Positions 1 through 10,039 of a stretch of DNA of 30,272 bases are shown here, piece after piece. The stretch covers positions 1 to 30,272 of the forward strand of contig JABYQS010000327.1 in NCBI GenBank assembly GCA_022592435.1, written 5' to 3'. The notes beneath the pieces were generated by a model that was not told the origin of the DNA, searched no databases, and saw nothing but the letters and a program-made list of their open reading frames with translations. Position 1 is the stretch's first letter. Every line of letters begins with the position of its first letter. This DNA is from Cerioporus squamosus. Lineage: Eukaryota; Basidiomycota; Agaricomycetes; Polyporales; Polyporaceae. A program made the position numbers and the translations under genes.

Positions 1-2649
1 CAGCTTCTGCCTCGTCGTACCCCACAAGAACTTTGAACGTCGTGTCCACAGTAGACGACTCGGGCCCCGGCAAGCGTGTCTCATGGATGGAGCGCAAAAG
101 GACATACTCCAGGAACACAACAAGCACACGGTGCGTCATGTCAGTCCTGCGTCCAGATGGGTAGCCTAAATGCTGATGATTATGTGCGATTTCTGTCAGG
201 TTTCGAGCTGAACTCTCGACGGGCACCACGACATGTGGAGCATGGCTAGTTACCTCACTTGGCCATTACTGGGCAGTCTGCATAGATGTTATGCAGCAAA
301 GGCTCCCCGCTCCTCACATCAGCGTGTTGATCCTACACCTGCCAGAGCGCGCCATCGTATCACTAGGCCTGTCAGACTCACTGTCATCCTCGAGCCCATT
401 GTCCCACGGCACCTATAGTCCGCCGTTCACGCTGACTCGCCCAAGTCTTCTCCATCACGTCCCTGGCCCTGAGGAGAGACGCCTCCCTCTCACACCCTTC
501 TTCCGCATTCATCGGCACCACTGTCGCCACCGTTGGATACAAGGTTAGCTCCCTCCATTTCCTGCACTCTCTCACCACCGGAGCTCACGCATCCCATGCC
601 CATTAGTCGCCGAGGGATCGTCGATCTATAGCCGGTACCGAGTTCTTCCAAGTCGCGGATACTCTGTCACTTTTGGCCAGCCCACGGTGCGGCTGACATG
701 GGAATGGCATTAATGGATAGTTTCGGCGAATTGCGTACGACGACATACAGGGAATCAGGGATACAAGCGAAAGGCCGAGTACCTGGCAATAAAGCCATTA
801 CCACAACACTCAAGCATCCAGCAGCGAACGAAGTCGACGCCGGGACGCAAGAACGTTTGATGGAATTGGTGATAGAATTTCTGACGGCCGCCCAGGAGTC
901 CAAAGTCCCTCGAGAATCAGTGGGGGCCTGGACGAGTATCATGTCCTCCGAGAGCCGTGTTCCGAAGCCAGCGAGCCAACGTCCCAGGCTGCGAATGCGA
1001 AATTCGACTAGTAGCCATGCGGGAGAAGATATCAGCGTCGCTGGGTCCTAGTCGAGCTACTGCTCGAACTTGTCAGTCTGGATGTCTTGCAAAAGCGCGC
1101 TTCTTTGCGCGGACTTCGTGGAAGATAGGAAAGAGACAACCATCCTGCGAAGGGATTCAACCGCGTCCTTGGCTACGTTGCAGGGAACGATGGCAGTGGC
1201 ACCTATCGGAGTATAGGATGGGGAAAGGACAACAGTGCCTCCGACAGGTGGGTGGCTTCAAGGTTGCGGAGCGTCTGAATATTGAAGATGCGTGAACTCG
1301 ATGCGCGGGAGCACGACGCAGGTGGCTTCACGGGTGGTCTTCGAACGATACCCTCATTCTTTGTTCACGGACACTGCTACCACATGTCACGACATCCACG
1401 TCGCCACGGGTACACCGTACGGTGGCCCCGTACCATCTCGACCTCATCAAGATGTCTTCTTGACGTGCGGAAGGCACAATCGGATGTGAACAATACTCCG
1501 GCTGAGGCGGAAATCATAGTTACGGAGATTTCAGACGTCTCTCCCCGATTCTGACGAACCACACACCTCAGAGAAGCCGGGCAGTGTAACTGCGCAGACG
1601 CGTGGTGGTCAGCGTCGCGCGGACACACGGGTTGAACGCTCTCTGCCGGGCATCACGTCCACAAGAGTGCGTGTGGTGGATGTGGTCGTCCTTGGGCTTC
1701 GCCGTGTTCGGAGGCAAGCTACATACGAACCTCATGCGGACGCTTCGACGCCATCGATCACAGTTTGAGGTCCAGAAGAAGCCTGGGCGCGAAACCCAAG
1801 TACGTGAGCGCAAGTGCGAGATTAGAAACTCAAGGCTAGGACTTACGAAAGCAGGTCTGCGGACGAGCGGTGAATAGCGAGTTCGCAGCTCTTGGTGTCT
1901 TATGCATCCGCTTTAATGCTGCGGCAGCGACACCTACCCGACTCTGCCGCAGTACAATGCAACTGCTGCAGCTCCGAGTCCGTAGCAGCTGGTAAGAGCT
2001 GCAGCACGGGAAGCGTTGTATGGCGCGCTATGGAGTTCGTACCGGACTGACCGGAGGATGACGCTGGGTAACATTGAAAGCGTAGGGCCGCTCGAGCGCC
2101 GCGTTCCTCATCTATGGAAGACGTGAGTAAACGCATTGCCAGACTGTGCAGATGACGAACGGAGGCGTACCTCGTTGCCTGCGAAGCTCGAGGGCTGTCG
2201 TAACCCATTGCAACGCCCGCTTCTCGCATGGATCCCCGTCCAGACTGGCAAATATGTGGCGGTCCCGTGCCACAAGCCTGGTGGTCACTCGCCAGTGCTT
2301 GTGTCCTGGGTTGCGATAGACCGCCACCAAGATGGCCCGGAGGTTCTCTGAGCACTGTGCGCGACCACGACCGCAGCGAGAGAGACACATCTGCTGCCGC
2401 ACGCCATCGCAGAGAAGCTGAGCTTCTGGGTACCTGTCGCTTGCATACCAGGCTAGTTTCCGTCAGCCGAGCAGCGAGTGCGAGACCTGCTACGTGTTGG
2501 TCCTTGTCCATATCCCGAAGGACAGACTCCGAGGGAGAGGCGCGACCGCGACTCGGATGTCGGCTTGGGTTCGTGGCTGCTTGTTTGGGCCTGCTGGGGC
2601 CGAGTGTTGGGCAAGCGGGGAGAGGAATATTGGGGGTTGATGCGGCCAT
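1..2649 (-). CDS. Multi-exon protein of unknown function (3' end beyond window)
   Basis: I do not recognise the family. The first six exons join in phase: 2649-2449, 2390-2171, 2111-1938, 1888-1847, 1782-1727, 1589-1434. Their introns are 58, 59, 49, 64 and 137 bases, with donors such as GTATGC, GTACGC, GTAAGT and GTATGT. Toward the left edge the blocks 1255-1070, 988-739, 663-576, 520-459, 412-339 and 257-1 also join in phase; the intron at 521-575 has a perfect GCTAAC branch site. The join between 1434 and 1255 could not be resolved and may hold an extra exon or an indel. The N-terminal ~60 residues are Pro/Ser/Arg-rich, and the rest looks helical and globular. The start at 2649 is the first in-frame Met of exon 1, but open frames up to about 3033 may be earlier exons. 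The gene is divergent from the BCS1-like gene. That it is a real gene is inferred from the splice structure only. Confidence 0.5.
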
Positions 2650-3443
2650 TGGACGCGAGAACGCGTGATGTGCCCCGCTCGTCCCTCGGGGTCGGTCCTG
2701 CCTGTTTCTGCTCGAAATGGCTTCCTCCGTTCCTTCATGGCTTCACGCCCGAGCCGCCTTACTCCCGCCCGCTGGGCACGCGTATCCCAGACGGCGCTGC
2801 GGATTTGCGAATGGCCAGCGACGAGCAGGGCGAAGATGTCAGCTAGAGTCTGAAGCGCAGGGCGTATGGAGCGTGGTAGGAAGCACGGACCGGATGCGGA
2901 CAGAGACAAGCTCGGGGGTGGACAGCCTGGAAAGAGGGACCTCAGGAATGGGCAGGAAGAGGATCGTGGTTCGGGCTCTGTGCTGAGGCCGGGACGCGAG
3001 CTGCGGGATTGCAGCCTGGATGAGGAGATGCACGCCTGTGCACGCGGCCCTTAGCGAACACGTTGCACGACTTGCGCAGGGCCGTGGCGTACTTCACGCC
3101 CGCCTCCCGGCCCCCGCGTCGTCCTCACGCTGCCCAACGCTGCCGTTCGCAGCCTCGAGTCCCGCCGCCGCCGCCCGACGCGTCCGAGGGGTGAGTGAGT
3201 CGTTCGGAGTGAAGCGCACCGCGTCCGAGGGAGCGTACGCAAAGCCGGATCGAGAGACGCATACCACCGCCACAGGACATACGACCCGATCGTCTACCGC
3301 CTCGACGCTTCCTTCCCAAGCGCCGTCTGCTTGTCTCCCTTCCCCCACCATCCCCTCCTGCCCCTCCCCGTCCTCCACCATATCCTCCCTCGCCCTCCCC
3401 GTAGCACTGGGTCTCCCGCCCCCCACCACCCCAATACGACCCC
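2650..3443. promoter_or_regulatory. Divergent intergenic region with pyrimidine-rich leader
   Basis: This stretch lies between the unknown minus-strand gene and the plus-strand BCS1-like gene. From about 3300 to 3440 the plus strand is strongly C/T-rich, with runs of CCCC and CTCC, as is usual just upstream of fungal start codons. Minus-strand open frames between 2680 and 3033 have coding flavour and could be 5' exons of the unknown gene. I see no clear TATA box. Confidence 0.4.
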
Positions 3444-6262
3444 ATGGACGCCCTCCGTTCTCTCGTGCAGCCCCTCGTCGGCGGCGGAGGCGGCAACTCC
3501 ATGATTGACGGCATGAAGCTCGTCGTCCTCGGTGGCACCGTCGAGACTGCTCGACGCGTCGCAAGCTCAGGATGGTATGTCCTGCCTTCTCTCTTCCCTC
3601 GTCATCCCAGCCAGCTGATCATTGCTCACCGACTCTACATGTACATGACGACGCCCCACTTCCAGGTCACAATTCATAAACTGTGAGCCTCTTTCGCTCG
3701 GTCCCGACCTGACCGCACGCTGACTCACCTGCCCCTCAGCTTTCTTCCTCACCGCCCACTTCTCCGAGGAGGACTACCCGTATGATTGGCTCATGCTCTG
3801 GCTCTCCCGTCGCCCGGAGTGGCAACGTTCCCGCGAGTTTGAGACCACCACCCGCTCCTCCACACCCGGTTTCGGCTCCCGCGTAGCTGACAACTCGTTC
3901 GGTGATGAGGAGGATGAGAGTGACGACGCACCTGGTCGCGTCAAGACGCGCGTCGTCTTCCAGCCTACATCCAACACCACCCACACCATCTACTACCGTG
4001 GCCACTGGTTGCGCGTGAAGCGGTGGCGTAAGAATGACACCGGCAGCGAGGTCATCTCAGTGTCCGTCGTGGCGCGCAACAACTCCATCCTCAAGCAGCT
4101 CGTCCTCCAGGCCAAGAAGGAGTACGAGGCCGAGGCGGTACACCGCATACAGATCTATTTCGCCGACTCTCACGGCTGCTGGAGATGGACAGATTCCCGC
4201 CATAAGCGGCCGATGTCGTCCATCGTCCTAAACCCGGGTGTAAAGGAGATGCTTCTGGCGGACACGAAGGACTTCCTTAAGTCTGAGAAGGTACGTGTGC
4301 TGCTCGTCTAGGTTGAACGGGGGTTGCTTCACGCACCTCGGCTGGTCTCTAGCCTCTCCTTCACGTCCGTTTGCCTCTCCAGTGCTGACTTGTTACGTTG
4401 CTTTGCAGTGGTATGCGGACCGCGGCATTCCCTTCCGCAGAGGGTATCTGCTGTACGGTGTGCCCGGTTCTGGGAAGAGTTCGCTCATTCACGCCATCGC
4501 CGGCGAGCTGATGCTTGACATATACGTCGTATCCCTATCGTCATCGTGGATAAACGACAGCACACTCACCACGCTGATGGGGCGCGTGCCGGCGCGCTGT
4601 ATCGTCCTCCTCGAGGATCTTGATGCAGCCTTCACGCGCAGCACGTCGCGAGACGGCAACGCAACAGGTAACCCCGAAGGCAAGTCTGATGAGAAGCCCG
4701 CCGAGCAAACCACCAGCACGTCCTCGACTGCGCGCAGCAGGGTGCGCAAGACCGATCAGCTGTCAGATATCAACACTCTTAGCTTGAGCGGACTGCTGAA
4801 CGCACTAGATGGTGTTTGCAGCGTCCGAGGGCCGCTTGCTGTTCGCGTATGTATCTGCTTCACCTCAGCTGCTCCGCCATGCTGACTTGGTTGCCAGAAC
4901 GACGAACCATCTTGAACGCCTCGACCCTGCGTTGTCACGTCCCGGACGCATGGACGTGTGGATTGAGTTTAAGAACGCGTCCAAGTGGCAAGCTGAGCTA
5001 CTGTTCCGTAACTTCTTCCCTTCGACAGACGAGGACAATGCGCCGATCGAGGGCGACCTTGACAGCATCGAGCTCCCCATGTGTCCGACGCCGCCGTCCC
5101 CGTCTGCGGCCTCGACCTCCGGCTCCACGCTCTTCTCCTCGATCTCGTCCACGTTCTCCTCCGTGCCCACAAGTCCATCGGGATCGTCGACTCCGCTATC
5201 GCCGCTTCCCTCGATGCCGGATGGCCTCCCGGCGCGGTCTCGCACGAGCTCCACGGCGGGTCTGAGCACCGGCGCGACGAAGGGCAAGGAGCGGACGCGG
5301 ACGGTGAGCGACGCAGGACTGCTGAACCAGGCGTACCTGCCGCCGCCGGTCGAGGCGGAGATCATGGAGGCGAAGCACTCGGCGAAGCCGTTGGACGGAG
5401 CGACGCTGGCGGCACTGGCGAAGAAGTTCGCGGACTCGATCCCGGACGAGGAATTCAGCGTCGCGGCGCTGCAAGGCTGTGAGTGTTCCGGTTGATTCGT
5501 ACGCTGATCACCTGTCTCCTCCCCCCGATCCCATCCACCTGCCCACTCTCGCCCACATTACGTCGCAAAACTTTTCTCTCCGGGGATGGTGCGTGTGGTG
5601 GCTTGCATGACGAGTGTGCTGACCGTGCGTTTCCGGATGGCGATGATTTGCAGATTTGCTGAAGAACAAGTCGCGACCTGAGAGCGCAGCAAACGACGCG
5701 AGTGCATGGGTTGTGAGCGAGCGGGCGTTGAGGGAGAAGATGAAGAAGGAGCGGGAGGCGCGCGAGCTCAAGGAGAAGGAGGAGGTCAGTTATCCGATTA
5801 CTTATCCGATCAACATCGATTATCACCCGTTTCCCCGGCGCTTCCCCCGGCCCGCCCTTGTCTCTCTTGTTCCTCGTCTGATCTGTCGTCCGATGTTGCT
5901 GACATTGTTTTCTGTTCCTGCAGCGCGAACAACGTCGGAAGGAGCTGCTGCAGAAGGAGAAGGAGGCCGCGGAGCTCAAGAAGCTGGAGGAGAACGAGGC
6001 CGCGCGCAACGCCGCCCAGCAAGCCGCTGCCCTCCTCAGCCAGACAATCCCGATGTCGCTCCCGCCGCTTCCCGTCGCCGGCGCTGAGCAGGTCGTGCAG
6101 CAGGTAGCTGTGATCGAGGCCGACAAGGAGAACTCGACCGCTGACGCGTCTGCTGAAGACGACGGCTCGACGGACTCGGAGGACGACGCGTGCGAGGAGC
6201 AGCGCTCTGCCGCGGTGTCTGGGACCACCTGGGTCAGTGTCGGCGAGGATGCATCGGCCTGA
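3444..6262 (+). CDS. BCS1-like AAA ATPase with C-terminal coiled coil (apparent frameshift)
   Basis: The exons are 3444-3574, 3666-3682 (a 17-base microexon), 3740-4290, 4409-4846, 4898-5478, 5654-5784 and 5924-6262, about 728 residues. Residues ~45-230 match the BCS1 N-terminal domain. The AAA module follows, with Walker A GVPGSGKS (~250-257), Walker B IVLLED (~298-303) and the BCS1-type motif DPALSRPGRMD. Bcs1 is an inner-mitochondrial-membrane ATPase that inserts the Rieske protein into respiratory complex III. Fungi also carry many Bcs1-like paralogues of unknown role; the low-complexity Ser/Thr insert after Walker B, the Ser/Pro-rich insert and the Glu/Lys/Arg-rich coiled coil (~570-660) suggest this is a paralogue. 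Inside exon 4, after residue ~369, the frame must shift by one base at GTTT (4814-4817) to continue the conserved DGV-x-x-SEGR motif. As written, the gene would be truncated within the AAA domain. This is either a sequence error or a pseudogene. Confidence 0.85.
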
Positions 6263-7019
6263 CTACCTGGCACGTCCGGCGTCGTGGTGACGGGAGGGCA
6301 CGCGGGACCTGCAGCTGGGGACCTGCCGCCTGATGATGTTGGCCACGACGTCGACGCTGCGGAGTGGGTCGAGATCCGCGCTGTCGCAGGCGGGGACAAA
6401 GACGGACCGTCCGTGGCAGGCGGGGCAGGCGCTGTCAGTGCGAGTGAAGCTGACAGCTGTGCTGCCGCCGTCGTGCGTCCAGTGGTGGATGCGATGGCCC
6501 GGCGGCACGCGCATGGGTTTGCAGTGCTGCGAATGTTTCCGCTGATCGAGTTCTATCTGCTTCATGTGTATGTTTTGTTGCAGCTCGCCCTGTTTGGACG
6601 TTAGGAGGGATGGTTCGTGCTCTGCGTCCGCCGATGTCTTGTCGGTGGCCGTTACATTAGACCGCATGTCTTGGAGTCGTCGCATACATTGTATCTAGTT
6701 GCATTGCTGTAATCTATCAACACCGTCGGACACTGTTCACCAGCTGAGCTGCTCACGCAGGGAGTGTTTGCGAGGCGGACCCCTGGGAGCGGGCGAGCGA
6801 GGCCGGTCGCCAATCAGCGCGGGTGGCGGGTGGTGGAAATGGCCGGCTGCCTGGAGACGCCCGGCGCCTGTTTTGCAGTCTGCGCCGCCCGCCGCTGGCC
6901 ATCTTCGTCCTCTTCCTCTTCCTCTTCCTCTCTCCTCTTCTTCCTCCACCGCCCTCAGGCCCTTAGCCGCCCCACAACCCGCCGCTCTTTTCACTCTCCC
7001 CGCCTCATCTCTGCTCACA
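6263..7019. promoter_or_regulatory. Intergenic region and CT-rich leader of the G-alpha gene
   Basis: This stretch holds the 3' untranslated region of the BCS1-like gene and the promoter of the G-alpha gene. The clearest element is a CT-rich tract at 6903-6949 built from repeated TCTTCC-like units, about 70 bases before the start codon. No other gene is supported here. Confidence 0.45.
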
Positions 7020-8663
7020 ATGGGTTGTGTCCAGTCCTCCGGCATCGACGATGAGGCCAAGGCCCGTGAGTATTCCAGACACATCACGCCCCTCCATTCT
7101 CCTATCGCCTCCCGCCGCCGTGCACGCCCGCCCCGTTGACACATCCTCTGTCCATAGGCAATGACGAGATCGAGAACCAGCTCAAGCGGGACCGCATGAT
7201 GGCGAAGAACGAGATCAAGATGTTGCTTCTTGGTGCTGGAGAGTCGGGCAAGGTTCGTATTCACCCTCCTCCAAAAAACGCGCCCGCTCACCCCGCCCTG
7301 CGCGCGCACAGTCCACTGTCCTCAAGCAGATGAAGCTCATCCACCACGGCGGCTACAATGAGCAAGAGCGGGACTCGTACAAGGAGATCATCTATTCCAA
7401 CACCATCCAGTCTATGCGGTACGTCGCCGTCCCTTTCCCCTCTTTTCCTCCGCTGACATCTTCACGCGCCGCCCAGTGCCATCCTGGACGCGATGCCGCA
7501 CCTCGACATCCAACTCTCGCCCCAAAACGACGCGAGGCGCAACATCATCCTCTCTCTGCCTGGCCAGATCGAGGGCGACATCATGCCGCGCGACGTTGCC
7601 GATGCCATCCGTGGTCTCTGGAGGGACCCCGGCGTGAAGGAGGCCGTTGCTCGCTCCCGCGAGTTCCAGCTCAACGACTCCGCCGTCTACTACTTCAACT
7701 CCATCGACCGCATGGCCGCCCCCAACTACATGCCCACCGATCAGGACATCCTCCGCTCCCGTGTCAAGACAACGGGTATCACCGAGACGACCTTCAAGGT
7801 CGGCGAGCTCACCTACAAGCTCTTCGACGTCGGTGGTCAGCGGTCAGAACGTAAGAAGTGGATCCACTGTTTCGAGAATGTCACTGCCCTGGTCTTCCTC
7901 GTCTCCCTGAGCGAGTATGACCAGATGCTGTATGAGGATGAGAGCGTGGTACGTCTCCACTCCTGTCGCTTGTCAATCCTACCCGTCTTCATACTTCCAT
8001 CACCCATCATAGAACCGTATGCAAGAGGCCCTCACCCTCTTCGACTCGATATGCAACTCAAGATGGTTCGTGAAGACGTCAATCGTAAGTGTCCCACCCA
8101 CGTCACTGGAAGGGCTCCCTGGCCTATCTCCGGCGCCCGGCGTATAACTGGGATGACTAACTTTCCGCCTACCCTACAGATCCTGTTCCTCAACAAGATC
8201 GACCTGTTCGCGGAGAAGCTGCCACGGTCACCACTTGGCGACTACTTCCCCGACTACAACGGCGGCGATGACTACGACGCAGCATGCAACTATCTGCTTC
8301 ACCGATTCGTGTCGCTCAACCAGAGCGCTGCGACCAAGCAGATCTATGCGCACTACACCTGCGCAACAGATACCCAGCAAATCAAGTGTACGTGCTGTCA
8401 AACCGTCTCCCAGTCGTGACCAAGCGCTGATCTGCTGTTCTGATGTTTGATCTGCTCTCGTGCCACTCGCACGTCCTGTCCACCCGCTACGCATGTCGCC
8501 ACCTTTGGCATTGCCTGTGCATGCAACTGCGCTGCGCTGTTGACCCGCTGCGTCGTTCTCCGACTACCCCTCGGATCTTCTTCGGCGCGTCCCAACAGTC
8601 GTCTTGAGCGCTATCCAGGATATCCTCTTGCAGCTGCACCTCCGGGAATGCGGTCTCCTGTAG
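7020..8663 (+). CDS. Heterotrimeric G-protein alpha subunit, Gi-like fungal group I
   Basis: Seven exons join in phase to 354 residues, the usual length of the family: 7020-7065, 7158-7252, 7312-7418, 7477-7948, 8013-8084, 8180-8387 and 8599-8663. The protein is a membrane-anchored GTPase that relays signals from seven-helix receptors (in mushrooms, pheromone and nutrient sensing, cAMP control). It starts MGC, giving a myristoylation site (Gly2) and a palmitoylation site (Cys3). The nucleotide-binding motifs are all present: P-loop GAGESGKST, switch I RVKTTG with the cholera-toxin-type Arg, switch [18 protein letters not shown] and TCAT. The C-terminus ECGLL has Cys at -4, as in pertussis-sensitive Gi proteins. 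The N-terminal block [15 protein letters not shown] resembles fungal GNA-1/GPA-1 proteins. Exon 2 uses a GTTCGT donor, and the last intron is long for this genome (211 bases). The gene appears intact. Confidence 0.95.
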
Positions 8664-10039
8664 TTCGGTGGAGGTTGCATGTCGGGTTGCGGGGATGATA
8701 TCTTGCGCATATGCTGCGTCTCCCCTCCTGACTGCCGTCGTTTCTTCTCACTCTCATCCTCTATATCTCTCGCATCTGCATTCTCTCTTGTCATGTGTTC
8801 CATCAGCTTGTCCCGGTGCCCACGACCTCATCATGATCCCCCTCGCCTCGCCCATGCGCGATATGGTGGTGACGCGCTCCGCCGGGCACCGCATCCACCA
8901 CCGCATACTGTACATAGTTGGAAAATGTTTCGCGCCCAACCCGCCCAGCATGGTACCCCCACGTCGCTCCTTCCATGCCCCCACATGCCGCTGTGAACTC
9001 GGGCACTCCCGTCCGCCAGCTCACCGCTGCATTACTTCCGCGATTGATGACGCCTAATCCGTTCACATGCACTTCTTCTGTTCACGTATCTTTCCCCTTC
9101 TGACATTCTCGTGGTTGTGCTCATGTCTGGATGTGTCGGGATCGCTTTGTTTTCTGTAATGACCTACGTAGCCCTTTACCCCCTTATTGGTTCTGTTTAT
9201 CCTCTTCTCTCTCTCCCGCCCATTAAGCATCTTGCCGTTGTGTCTCTTTAGTTAGGTTGCTCCCCTTTCTACCTCTCTCTCTCTCCCTTCTTCTGGCATA
9301 TACGGCGCCCCCCTTGATCGACTACTATACAGCCAAAGTACGTACGTACCAGTACATTCTGTGTCTCCATCCAATGCATATGGAGCCTCAGGCTGGGTGA
9401 TCCGCTCAATCTTCACCCCGCTTGCAACGAACCCTCGCTCGCGGCTCATCTGACACATGCAGTCCGCACTGGATCGTTGCTCCGGCCAACGGTGAGTGCA
9501 AATCATATATACTCTGATCAGCTTCCGCTGAACTTCGAACGCTGAACGCTCAACGTTGAACTCTGAACATTGCGTGACGTCCCGCGCGAGCCGCCATGCG
9601 AAATACTAACCAGCCAACATCCACTAACTTCGAGCAGATGACAACTCCCCATTTGGCAGTACGGGTGCACCGGCGAGCTGCGACGTACCGGTGTCAGTTG
9701 CAATGCAACGTCGAACCTACCTGAATGTATGCATCGTACGATACGTACGCACGCATGCCTGACCGCGCGGCCTCCGTCGCCACGTCCAGACGTCTAGCGG
9801 CAGAAGCAGAAGCCCATCTACATATCCCGCGTGCGCCAGAGCAAGCGCAAGTCATCTCCGCCGCCGCTGGACGTCATGAACTTACGTTGAACGTGCAGGG
9901 TTCGTCTTTCTTCCCTTCCTTCCTTCCACTGCCAGCTGCTGCTGCGCCGTCGACCGCTCAATGACTGATGATTGCCGGCTTCGACCTCTAGAACCACGTC
10001 GGAGAGACGCTGCAGCTGTCTTGCAAGCTCAGAGTCAAC
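8664..10039. other. Intergenic region: G-alpha 3' flank and LINE 5' flank
   Basis: No gene is supported here. The stretch is pyrimidine-rich up to about 9300, with a CT-repeat near 9275-9290. It holds a 12-base self-complementary GTACGTACGTAC at 9338-9349 and a cluster of GAAC motifs at about 8-base spacing (9527-9572). The left border of the retrotransposon must lie near its end, but no clear target-site duplication was found. Confidence 0.4.

Noticed and set aside
5455..6399. 314-codon minus-strand frame opposite the BCS1-like gene
   Set aside because: It is the antisense shadow of well-supported exons and introns of that gene; its Ser/Ala/Leu/Gln-rich composition is the mirror of the coiled coil.
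9338..9349. Self-complementary GTACGTACGTAC as an operator or terminator
   Set aside because: Simple alternating palindromes of this kind arise by chance or slippage, and no neighbouring gene start fits.
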